Below, one piece after another: positions 10,107-18,424 of a DNA stretch of 64,000 nt (positions are counted from its first letter, which is position 1; every line of letters starts with the position of its first letter). The DNA lies in the NCBI RefSeq assembly GCF_021484805.1, contig NZ_CP090557.1, forward strand, positions 1,562,001 to 1,626,000. Reading direction: 5' to 3'. Origin of the DNA: Tellurirhabdus bombi. Lineage in GTDB: Bacteria > Bacteroidota > Bacteroidia > Cytophagales > Spirosomataceae. The translations under genes were made by a program, and so were the position numbers. The notes under the pieces were generated by a model, which saw only the letters and a list, made by a program, of their open reading frames with translations, made no database searches and was not told the origin of the DNA.

Positions 10107-11468
10107 ATGATAAATTATAAAATTATAGCCTTATTACTGGTTAATGTAATATTATTTCTTATCGGTTTTAATTTATTTGAGTCATTTTCAATTATAATCT
10201 TTATTTATTTGATAAGTGACTTTATTAATAAATTTAGTCGTGAAATTGTGATTCTTGAATTAATTGCTATATATGCATTTTTATGTTGGCTAATATCTCC
10301 AATATTGTGTTATTATTTTTTTGATGAGAATTCTTATCATGGATCCTTATGGGGTACTTATATGCCTATAGATTCTGTAAGTTACCTTTCATATTCCTTG
10401 CCTGCAGTTGTAGCTTTTGTTTTCGGTTTAAGACTTAATGCTTTTAACTCATTACCAATATCTTTTCAAGAAATAAAATCTGATTTACGCTCTTACCTAA
10501 AAGATAAAGGCTTTATTAGTACTTATTTATGTATTATAGGTATAAGCTGTCATATCATAGCACTTTATGTTCCATCATCTATTAAAAGTATATTAGAGAT
10601 AATTGCCTTCTCTTACTACGCTGCTATATTTTATGCGTATTATTCTAATTATACTTATAAAAAAGCAATAATCTTGATATGTGTTGCCTTTATACTATAT
10701 GATATAGTTCGGTCTGGAATGTTTGGTAATCCACTCTTCGTTTTTGTGATAGGTATTATTATTATTTGTTATGGAGCAGATCTTAACTACAAAATTAAAT
10801 ATTTTATATTTGGTATTGGTATAATTTTTATAGCCTTAATACAGTCATTAAAAGCTGATTATAGAGCAAAGTCTTGGTCAGGCTCTGAAAAAATAGCAGA
10901 TACTGCTTATATGTATCAGTTAGTAACAGAACGTATAGCAAATCCTAAAATACTTGTAGAACCAGATCATATATATGGGTTAGTAAACCGTTTTAATAAT
11001 GGATTATACGTTGCAAGAGCTATACAATATGTGCCCATTAATGAGCCATATGCATACGGCGAAACCATTCTAATTAGTATTTTATCAACATTTGTTCCTA
11101 GGTTTGCTTGGGTTGATAAGCCAAAAACAGGGGGTGAATATATGACTTGCCGATTCTTAGGAGATTGTCTTCATGAAGAGCATAGCTACAATATTGGAAT
11201 TTTAGGAGAGGCTTATGTGAACTTTTCAAGTATTGGCGGTTGTGTTTTTATGTTTTTCTATGGATTACTACTTAACTATTTATTTTCATTTAGTTTGCGA
11301 TTGTATTCGGTAAGGCCAACTATCATTTTATGGTTACCAATACTCTGGGTGACTGCCGTAGGAATAGAAACTGATTTCTTGACTGTTTTTAATAGCTTTA
11401 TGAAGTCGGCTTTGATTGTATTTATTTTATACAAATCAATAGAGTTACTAAGGTCTATAAAAATATGA
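10107..11468 (+). CDS. Wzy-like O-antigen/exopolysaccharide polymerase
   Basis: A 453-residue integral membrane protein with roughly 12 hydrophobic helices and a large loop between the later helices (about 255-360, containing ADYRAKSWSGSEKI and FVPRFAWVDKPKTGGEYMTCRFLGDC). This layout is typical of Wzy polymerases, which join repeat units in the periplasm. Wzy proteins share little sequence, so the call rests on topology, the R/W-rich loop and the neighbouring flippase gene. The ATG at 10107 was chosen over an in-frame TTG at 10101. The stop overlaps the next start by 4 nt (ATGA), so translation is coupled. Confidence 0.75.
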   Translation: MINYKIIALLLVNVILFLIGFNLFESFSIIIFIYLISDFINKFSREIVILELIAIYAFLCWLISPILCYYFFDENSYHGSLWGTYMPIDSVSYLSYSLPAVVAFVFGLRLNAFNSLPISFQEIKSDLRSYLKDKGFISTYLCIIGISCHIIALYVPSSIKSILEIIAFSYYAAIFYAYYSNYTYKKAIILICVAFILYDIVRSGMFGNPLFVFVIGIIIICYGADLNYKIKYFIFGIGIIFIALIQSLKADYRAKSWSGSEKIADTAYMYQLVTERIANPKILVEPDHIYGLVNRFNNGLYVARAIQYVPINEPYAYGETILISILSTFVPRFAWVDKPKTGGEYMTCRFLGDCLHEEHSYNIGILGEAYVNFSSIGGCVFMFFYGLLLNYLFSFSLRLYSVRPTIILWLPILWVTAVGIETDFLTVFNSFMKSALIVFILYKSIELLRSIKI

Positions 11469-12445
11469 AAAAGACGGTATTAATATATAGAAAAGATAGA
11501 GCTAATTTTAAGAGCATTGAAAAGGTTTTTGACGCAATAACCCAAGAGTTATTATTAGATAAAGTGAAATTGCCTCAGCATTCAACAAGCATACTTAATG
11601 TTCTAAAGAATATTTTTTTTCTAAGAAACGTTGAAAGTGATATCATTCATATAACAGGTGATGCTCATTATTCAATTTTGTGCCTGCCTAAGTATAAAAA
11701 GGTAGTATTAACAATACATGATTGCGTTCTCTTGCACAGGTTATCAAAATATACGCTAAAATATTGGGTGTATTATTTCTTTTGGTACAAGCTACCGATG
11801 ATTAGAGCTGATGTTATAACTACTATATCTGAGAAAACAAAACAGGACCTTTTGAAGATAAGTGAAAAAATAACCGATAAAATTAAAATAATATACAATC
11901 CTATAGATAACGAATTTGATAAAATAGAAAAAGGATTCAATACAGCTTATCCGATATTACTTCAAGTTGGTACAGGATTTAATAAAAACTTAGAAAATAT
12001 TATTCACGCTATTGCTAGTATTAAATGTAAACTTATTATTGTCGGCAAATTATGCCGATCTCAAGAGCAATTATTAAATCAATTTCATATAGACTATGAT
12101 AATTTTTTTGATATAGACAAATCTATTTTAATAGAAAAATATATAGAATCAGATATTGTTTTATTTGCCTCAACCTATGAAGGATTTGGGTTGCCGATTT
12201 TAGAGGCTCAGTCTATTGGTAGGGTATTAATAACTAGCAAAATAAGCCCAATGATAGAAATTGCTGGTGAAGGTGCTTATTTTGTTGATCCATTTGATCC
12301 TAATTCTATTCGAAAGGCTATACTAGAACTTTTGAATAATGATTCTTTAAGAGAAAAATTAATAACACATGGGTACAGTAATCTTATTAGGTTTGAATTA
12401 AGTTCGATTGCTCAACAATATGCAGCTATTTATAACTATATTTAG
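11465..12445 (+). CDS. GT4-family glycosyltransferase
   Basis: A 326-residue GT-B enzyme, short for the family. The N-terminal acceptor domain contains SDIIHITGDAHYSILCLP and VVLTIHDCVLLHR, typical of mannosyl- or rhamnosyl-like transferases of the WbaZ/MtfB kind. The donor domain has ILLQVGTGFNKNLENII, then the catalytic motif STYEGFGLPILEAQSIG and ISPMIEIAGEGAYFVDPFDP. It overlaps the polymerase gene by 4 nt. The donor is probably a GDP- or dTDP-sugar by family resemblance, but this is only an inference. Confidence 0.85.
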   Translation: MKKTVLIYRKDRANFKSIEKVFDAITQELLLDKVKLPQHSTSILNVLKNIFFLRNVESDIIHITGDAHYSILCLPKYKKVVLTIHDCVLLHRLSKYTLKYWVYYFFWYKLPMIRADVITTISEKTKQDLLKISEKITDKIKIIYNPIDNEFDKIEKGFNTAYPILLQVGTGFNKNLENIIHAIASIKCKLIIVGKLCRSQEQLLNQFHIDYDNFFDIDKSILIEKYIESDIVLFASTYEGFGLPILEAQSIGRVLITSKISPMIEIAGEGAYFVDPFDPNSIRKAILELLNNDSLREKLITHGYSNLIRFELSSIAQQYAAIYNYI

Positions 12446-12455
12446 TTAGATCGTT

Positions 12456-13583
12456 ATGGAAAACGTTAAAAAAAAAATATTGATCTTTATAGAGCGGTTT
12501 ACACCTTCATACAAATCGGGAGGACCTGTTAGATCAATAGAAAGCCTTATTCCAATTCTTAATAAATATTATAATGTTTTTATTGTTACAAGAGATAGAG
12601 ATGCTGGAGACAAAGAAGCATTTAAAGATATTAAGATTGATGAATGGATAAAAAAAGACAACTATACCATACTTTATCTAAGTCCATCTTCAGTAACAAT
12701 ATCAAGATTTTACAAAATTCTTTGTTCGATTAAATATGATTTTATTTATACAAATAGTTTAATGTCTGAGTTTACAAGATACTTATTTTTAAATAATTTT
12801 CTTTTAAGAAATAAAATCATAGTAGCTCCTAGAGGTGAACTGCATTCTGGAGCTCTTTCTATTAAAAAAGATAAGAAAAAACCTTATATATGGTTTGTTA
12901 AAAAGTTTATTTTAGAAAAAATCATATGGCACGCTACTGATTATGTTGAAAAGGTTTCTATAAGCCAACTTTTTGGTAACCGCGATATTAGATTAGCTCC
13001 AGATACTACTAGCCTTTTGGCACCCAGAAAGTACTATCAGAAAAGAAGTGATCAAGTAAGCTTTGTTTATATATCCCGTATAACGCAGAAGAAAGGATTG
13101 ATTTATTTTTTAGAGCTACTAAAAAATGATTTTAATGGAGTTATAACTTTTGATATTTTTGGACCTATTGATGAAGCATATTGGAAAGAGTGTCAGGCAA
13201 TAATATCAAAGAAAGCCTCTAAATGTATAATCACTTATAAAGGTACCATAGCTCACGAGCTAATTAATGAAGTTTTACATAAATATGATTTTTTTGTCTT
13301 GCCGACATTTGGTGAAAATTTTGGACATGCTATTATTGAGGCTATGTCAGCAGGTGTTCCTGTCTTAATTAGTGATCAAACCCAGTGGAAAAACCTCGCT
13401 CCGATCAATGCTGGTTGGGATATTTCTCTGGGTCAAAAAGAGAAATGGATTGATATTGTCCAGTTTTGCATTACAGTGTCTAATGAGGAATATCAGAAAA
13501 TTTCAAAGAATGCAGTTGGTGTAGCAGAAAATTACATAAAAAGTGTAAATTTTGAGAAAGAATATCTAGAGCTCTTTAATTGA
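12456..13583 (+). CDS. GT4-family glycosyltransferase
   Basis: A 375-residue GT-B enzyme. The glycine-rich N-terminal acceptor loop PSYKSGGPVRSIESLIP is typical of one GT4 subgroup of exopolysaccharide loci. VAPRGELHSGALSIKKDKKKPYI is a conserved central motif, and the donor site is LPTFGENFGHAIIEAMSAGVPVLIS. It starts 10 nt after the preceding glycosyltransferase gene. It is the fifth predicted transferase in the AT-rich core, so the repeat unit is likely at least a pentasaccharide if each adds one sugar (inference). Confidence 0.85.
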   Translation: MENVKKKILIFIERFTPSYKSGGPVRSIESLIPILNKYYNVFIVTRDRDAGDKEAFKDIKIDEWIKKDNYTILYLSPSSVTISRFYKILCSIKYDFIYTNSLMSEFTRYLFLNNFLLRNKIIVAPRGELHSGALSIKKDKKKPYIWFVKKFILEKIIWHATDYVEKVSISQLFGNRDIRLAPDTTSLLAPRKYYQKRSDQVSFVYISRITQKKGLIYFLELLKNDFNGVITFDIFGPIDEAYWKECQAIISKKASKCIITYKGTIAHELINEVLHKYDFFVLPTFGENFGHAIIEAMSAGVPVLISDQTQWKNLAPINAGWDISLGQKEKWIDIVQFCITVSNEEYQKISKNAVGVAENYIKSVNFEKEYLELFN

Positions 13584-13590
13584 TACTTTG

Positions 13591-15480
13591 ATGTGTGGTA
13601 TAGTCGGGGCAGTTTCTTCTAACAATGATCTTATTGAGACATATCATGCTATTTCACATAGAGGACCAGATGATGAGGGAATTTTTACAGACAAATACCT
13701 TCAGCTAGGCCATCGTCGGTTGTCTATCCTTGACCTTTCATCCAATGGACATCAACCTATGCTTTCAGAGGATGAGCGATATGTTATTATTTTCAACGGA
13801 GAAATATATAACCATTTAAGCATAAGGGAGGAGCTTACTGATAAATATTCATTTCGGTCTACTAGCGATACTGAGACAATACTATATGGATACATTGAGT
13901 TTGGTAAAGCTTTATTTAATCGCCTGAATGGCATTTTTGCTTTGGCAATTTATGACAAGCAGACGCAGGATCTTATTATTGTCCGTGATCAATTTGGTAT
14001 AAAACCGCTTTATTATTATTTTAATAAGGAAGTACTTTTCTTTTCTTCCGAAGTTAAGGCTTTATCAAAGCTTTCTGATTTTGATAAGTCTATCGATCAC
14101 GAAGCAATTCTTAACTATATTCAATTTTTATGGTCTCCAGGTGAAAAGACACCCTTTAAGCATGTAAAAAAACTATTGCCTGGCCATTACATTGAAGTTA
14201 ATGTCCGAAATCTGTCAACTTTTTCTATTACAAAATATTATGAATTAACCTTTGATGGCTCTTATAGTACTAAATCTGAAGAAGAGTTAATAGATGAACT
14301 TGATGAGAAATTACTGAAAGCCGTCGAGCGTCAATTGTTATCCGATGTCCCCGTTGGTTTTTTTCTCTCAGGAGGCCTAGACTCTAGTGCTATTGTAGCC
14401 ATGGCGCGCCGCTTATATCCAGAGCGTAAGCTGCAATGTTACACGGTTGACACAGGCAGTGGAGGGAAAAACTTCGAAGGCTTTGCGGACGATTTACCTT
14501 ATGCCGTTAAGGTAGCCAGATTCTTAAATGCAGATTTGCAAATTGTAAATGCTAAACTGGATATCGTCAAAGATTTTGATAAAATGATTTATCATCTTGA
14601 TGAGCCACAAGCAGATGCTGCCCCCCTAAATGTATTAAATATTTGCCGTAAAGCGCGTGAGGATGGGTATGTTGTTTTGCTAGGAGGCACTGCTGGAGAT
14701 GATATATTTTCGGGATATCGACGTCATCAGGCTTTGTACTATGAAAACTATTTTCACTTATTGCCGCAAGTAGTGAAGCTCTCCCTTGCTCGTTTAGTTA
14801 CCCCGCTTAATACAAAAAGGCCCCTTACCCGACGAATTCGCAAGTTGATTCAGGATATTGCCCAGCCAGAGTTAGTTCGCTATTCTAATTTCTTTTCCTG
14901 GCTACCAACTCACATACTGCATAATTTAGTAGCGGATAAACATAAACAATATCTTAGTAATTATTCTCCTATAAATCAGTTAATTGAATCACTGAAAAAT
15001 ATACCGCTTGAAACAAATAATCTCAATAAAATGCTTTATTGGGATCTTAAATACTTTCTTGCCGACCATAATCTAAACTACACAGATAAGATGAGTATGG
15101 CAGTAGGTGTAGAGGTCAGGGTTCCTTTCCTAGATAAGGAATTAGTGGAATTTAGTACAAAAATTCCGCCGGCTCTGAAATTGAAAGGAACAACAACGAA
15201 ATATTTGCTTCGGAAGGTAATGGAACGGTATCTACCAAAAGAAATAATTTACCGTCCTAAAGCTGGTTTTGGGGCGCCCGTACGACAGTGGATAGTTAAT
15301 GATTTAGGCGAGCTTATTGATGATTATTTGTCTTATGAATCTATCGAAAAGCGCGGATTATTTGATTACGAGGCGGTCCAGCAACTTCTTGTTGATAACA
15401 AAAAGGGATATATTGACGCTTCTTATCCTATTTGGGCGCTCTTAGCAATTGAAAGTTGGATGAGGCAGTTCGTTGACTAA
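13591..15480 (+). CDS. asnB: AsnB-type glutamine-dependent amidotransferase
   Basis: A 629-residue class II glutamine amidotransferase with an asparagine-synthetase domain. The ATG at 13591 is the right start: it gives Met-Cys, so that Cys becomes the N-terminal nucleophile after Met removal (MCGIVGAVSS). The in-frame TTG at 13588 would block this. The glutaminase domain also has HRGPDDEG and FNGEIYN. The synthetase domain carries the PP-loop SGGLDSS at 260-266 and VPFLDKELVEF. It makes an amide from a carboxylate using ATP and glutamine. Free asparagine is the textbook product, but within polysaccharide loci such enzymes (WbpS, WbtH) amidate uronic acids. The dehydrogenase gene at 760 provides a possible carboxylate. 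It lies 7 nt after the previous gene. Confidence 0.9.
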   Translation: MCGIVGAVSSNNDLIETYHAISHRGPDDEGIFTDKYLQLGHRRLSILDLSSNGHQPMLSEDERYVIIFNGEIYNHLSIREELTDKYSFRSTSDTETILYGYIEFGKALFNRLNGIFALAIYDKQTQDLIIVRDQFGIKPLYYYFNKEVLFFSSEVKALSKLSDFDKSIDHEAILNYIQFLWSPGEKTPFKHVKKLLPGHYIEVNVRNLSTFSITKYYELTFDGSYSTKSEEELIDELDEKLLKAVERQLLSDVPVGFFLSGGLDSSAIVAMARRLYPERKLQCYTVDTGSGGKNFEGFADDLPYAVKVARFLNADLQIVNAKLDIVKDFDKMIYHLDEPQADAAPLNVLNICRKAREDGYVVLLGGTAGDDIFSGYRRHQALYYENYFHLLPQVVKLSLARLVTPLNTKRPLTRRIRKLIQDIAQPELVRYSNFFSWLPTHILHNLVADKHKQYLSNYSPINQLIESLKNIPLETNNLNKMLYWDLKYFLADHNLNYTDKMSMAVGVEVRVPFLDKELVEFSTKIPPALKLKGTTTKYLLRKVMERYLPKEIIYRPKAGFGAPVRQWIVNDLGELIDDYLSYESIEKRGLFDYEAVQQLLVDNKKGYIDASYPIWALLAIESWMRQFVD

Positions 15481-15510
15481 GTAGTTATTTAACTATAATC
15501 CTTAATTGCT

Positions 15511-16257
15511 ATGTATCTCTTTATTAAAAAGCTATTCCATAAATTATATTATAAAGTATATGAAGGCAAAGTAACTACTTTTTCAGGGCTTGAAAAACTT
15601 TCAGGATATAAGTGGATACTAGGATCCTCAATTGGAAGAGCTTACCACAAAGGCTATTATGAGCCTAACGTGACTAAATTGTTTCTGAAATACCTGAAAC
15701 AAGATACTGTTTTTATAGATATCGGTGCACATGTAGGATATTATAGCTTATTATCTGCGGCTAGTGCCCCTTTAGGCCATGTATATAGCTTCGAACCCTT
15801 TTATGAAAACTATATTTATTGTAATCGGATAAAAGAACTAAATACAGTTTCAAATTGGACTATTGAGCAGAAAGCGGTTGGCGATAGAAATGGAATACTC
15901 TATTTTAATGAAGGCCCTACTTCCACCACAGGCAAAGTTTCATATACGGAAGGCAACAGAGTAGAAGCTATATCAATAGATAATTATCTAAAGGAGAAAT
16001 CGATTAAAAAGATTGATTTAATTAAGATTGATGTAGAAGGATTTGGGGGGAATGTATTGCGCGGTGCAATTAATACAATTAAGATTTATAAGCCAATTAT
16101 TATTATGGAGTTTCATAGCAATAGTGATGAGAAAGAGGTATTTGGAGAGTTGCTATCTGATGATTATAATATATACAATCTTGATAAAGATGCTCCAATC
16201 AAATTGGATGAAGATAATACTCTTTTTGTATATGCAGTTCCTAAAGAAAACGCATGA
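15511..16257 (+). CDS. FkbM-family SAM methyltransferase
   Basis: A 248-residue methyltransferase of the FkbM family. SAM motif I is FIDIGAHVGYYSLLSAA (residues 68-84), followed by the acidic strand HVYSFEPFYENY and the family motif IDLIKIDVEGFGGNVLRGA. Family members O-methylate sugars or polyketides; in this locus the acceptor is probably a hydroxyl of the repeat unit (inference). No signal peptide is present, so it acts in the cytoplasm. Its stop overlaps the start of the next gene by 4 nt (ATGA). It is the last clearly AT-rich gene of the locus; composition changes sharply after it. Confidence 0.87.
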   Translation: MYLFIKKLFHKLYYKVYEGKVTTFSGLEKLSGYKWILGSSIGRAYHKGYYEPNVTKLFLKYLKQDTVFIDIGAHVGYYSLLSAASAPLGHVYSFEPFYENYIYCNRIKELNTVSNWTIEQKAVGDRNGILYFNEGPTSTTGKVSYTEGNRVEAISIDNYLKEKSIKKIDLIKIDVEGFGGNVLRGAINTIKIYKPIIIMEFHSNSDEKEVFGELLSDDYNIYNLDKDAPIKLDEDNTLFVYAVPKENA

Positions 16258-18422
16258 AACAAATTATACAAAATCTTAAAAACGGCGAAACCTTATTAGA
16301 GGAAGTACCCGCCCCGATTGTCAGAAGAGGCTGCGTTCTGATTCGGACAACGCGTAGTTTGGTTTCACTCGGCACAGAGCGTATGCTGGTTGAATTTGGG
16401 AAAGCAAACTTGATTGAAAAAGCTCGGCAGCAACCAGATAAGGTAAAACAGGTACTAGATAAAATCAAAACGGATGGGTTGATGCCAACCCTCGAGGCTG
16501 TTTTCAATAAACTGGAACAACCTCTACCACTAGGATATTGCAATGTTGGTCGGGTCATGGCCGTCGGGGAAGGAGTAACCGAGTTTCAGGTGGGGGACCG
16601 CGTGGCTTCGAACGGCCAACATGCCGAGTTTGTGTGCGTTCCTAAAAACCTGGTCGCTTCGATTCCAGACCAGGTAACCGATGAAGCAGCCGCATTTACC
16701 GTCATTGGATCTATTGGTTTACAGGGAATTAGATTGTTGTCGCCTACGTTTGGTGAAACGGTTGTGGTGATAGGCTTGGGGCTGATTGGGCTATTAACCG
16801 CCGAACTACTTCGGGCCAACGGATGCCGGGTAGTAGGTTTTGATTTTGATGCTGAAAAAGTAAGTATTGCGCAGAAAAAAGGCATTTTGGCCGTTAATCT
16901 CTCCGATGGTACAAACCCCGTCAAGTACATTGAAAACCTGACCAATGGTGTAGGAGCTGACGGTGTTATTATTACGGCCTCCAATAAAAGCAATGACATC
17001 ATTGCCCAGGCGGCGCACATGAGCCGGAAGCGGGGTAAAATCATTCTGGTGGGCGTAATCGGTCTGGATGTGAAACGAGCCGACTTTTACGAGAAAGAAC
17101 TCACCTTTCAGGTTTCCTGTTCGTATGGACCTGGCCGTTATGACGACGATTACGAACAAAAAGGGGTGGATTATCCATTATCCTTTGTTCGGTGGACTGA
17201 AAAACGAAACTTTGAAGCCATACTGCAAGCGCTGGCAGCGGGCCAATTAGATGTTAAGCCATTGATAAGCGAGGTTATTCCGTTGGCGTCATTTCGGGAT
17301 ATATACGGGGGAATTGGCACTTCACGGTCTATTGCTACTATTTTTACCTATCCAGAGAAAGCAACGTATAACACCACCGAAAGTCTGCCATCAGCTACGT
17401 TTAAGGGTGGTAAAGGAGTTATTGGGATTATTGGAGCGGGGAATTTCACCAAGATGACCATTCTGCCAAATATGAAAGACTCGTCGGCAACCATCAAATA
17501 CATTGCTAGTTCGGGCGGAGTGAATGGGACCGCATTAGCGAAAAAATATGGGATTAGTAACAGCACAACCGATTATAAGTCGATACTGGACGACAAAGAA
17601 ACCGATCTGGTGATGATCACGACGCGGCATAACCAACACGCGTCGATGACCATTGAAGCACTGAATGCGGGAAAACACGTCTTTGTGGAAAAGCCACTTG
17701 CGCTAAATACCGACGAGCTTGAAAAAATCATCCAGGCTTACCAAGTGGCTGACCGTACCTTGACCGTTGGCTTTAACCGCCGTTTTTCGCCGCACGTCCA
17801 GAAGATGAAAACGCTGCTGGGAAGCGGCCCCATGAATGTCATTGCTACGATGAATGCCGGTGCTATTCCTGCCAGTTCTTGGGTGCATGATCTTAAAATC
17901 GGTGGTGGACGAATCCTTGGTGAGGCTTGTCATTTTATCGACTTGATGACTTTTCTGACGGGCAGCCTCGTCGAACAGGTTTGTATGAATGCGATGGGTG
18001 AAAACCCAACTGGAGCGACAGACAATGCTTCGATTCTGCTCAAATTTGCTAATGGATCAACGGGAGTAGTAAACTACTTTTCGAACGGCCATAAAGCCTA
18101 TTCCAAAGAGCGGGTTGAGGTTTACTCGCAAGAACGAACCTTTGTTCTGGATAATTTCCGGACATTGGACGGCTTCGGATTTAAGGGCTTTTCGAGTCTG
18201 AAAACCAAACTAGATAAAGGGCACCGCAAGCAATTTGAGCTACTGGTCCAGCAAATTCAGCAGGGTGGAGACGCCCTTATTCCATTTGAGGAGTTAATTA
18301 ATACCTCGCGCGCTACGTTAGCTGCTATTGAGAGCCTGAAACAAGGCCGATGGATTGCCATTTCGGAAATGTTAGCTCCTAAAGAGTCTACTGGAAACGT
18401 ATTTGCAAATGCTGAAGCCTGA
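16254..18422 (+). CDS. Two-domain dehydrogenase / Gfo-Idh-MocA oxidoreductase
   Basis: A 722-residue natural fusion. Residues about 1-365 form a medium-chain alcohol-dehydrogenase-like domain with its own NAD(P) site (GLGLIG at 174-179). Residues about 385-705 form a Gfo/Idh/MocA oxidoreductase with a second Rossmann motif GAGNFT (394-399) and the family signature EKPLAL (479-484). The first domain lacks an obvious catalytic zinc cysteine set, so its chemistry may differ from classical alcohol dehydrogenases. Such proteins recur in surface-polysaccharide loci directly before a heparinase-like gene, as here (2 nt gap). They probably modify a nucleotide-linked or lipid-linked sugar; the exact reaction is unknown to me. 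The base composition is clearly richer in GC than the preceding genes. Confidence 0.85.
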   Translation: MKQIIQNLKNGETLLEEVPAPIVRRGCVLIRTTRSLVSLGTERMLVEFGKANLIEKARQQPDKVKQVLDKIKTDGLMPTLEAVFNKLEQPLPLGYCNVGRVMAVGEGVTEFQVGDRVASNGQHAEFVCVPKNLVASIPDQVTDEAAAFTVIGSIGLQGIRLLSPTFGETVVVIGLGLIGLLTAELLRANGCRVVGFDFDAEKVSIAQKKGILAVNLSDGTNPVKYIENLTNGVGADGVIITASNKSNDIIAQAAHMSRKRGKIILVGVIGLDVKRADFYEKELTFQVSCSYGPGRYDDDYEQKGVDYPLSFVRWTEKRNFEAILQALAAGQLDVKPLISEVIPLASFRDIYGGIGTSRSIATIFTYPEKATYNTTESLPSATFKGGKGVIGIIGAGNFTKMTILPNMKDSSATIKYIASSGGVNGTALAKKYGISNSTTDYKSILDDKETDLVMITTRHNQHASMTIEALNAGKHVFVEKPLALNTDELEKIIQAYQVADRTLTVGFNRRFSPHVQKMKTLLGSGPMNVIATMNAGAIPASSWVHDLKIGGGRILGEACHFIDLMTFLTGSLVEQVCMNAMGENPTGATDNASILLKFANGSTGVVNYFSNGHKAYSKERVEVYSQERTFVLDNFRTLDGFGFKGFSSLKTKLDKGHRKQFELLVQQIQQGGDALIPFEELINTSRATLAAIESLKQGRWIAISEMLAPKESTGNVFANAEA

Positions 18423-18424
18423 AC

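Noticed and set aside
16586-17159. Two long minus-strand frames inside the two-domain oxidoreductase gene
   Set aside because: Both are antisense shadows of the Rossmann-domain coding sequence and resemble no known protein.
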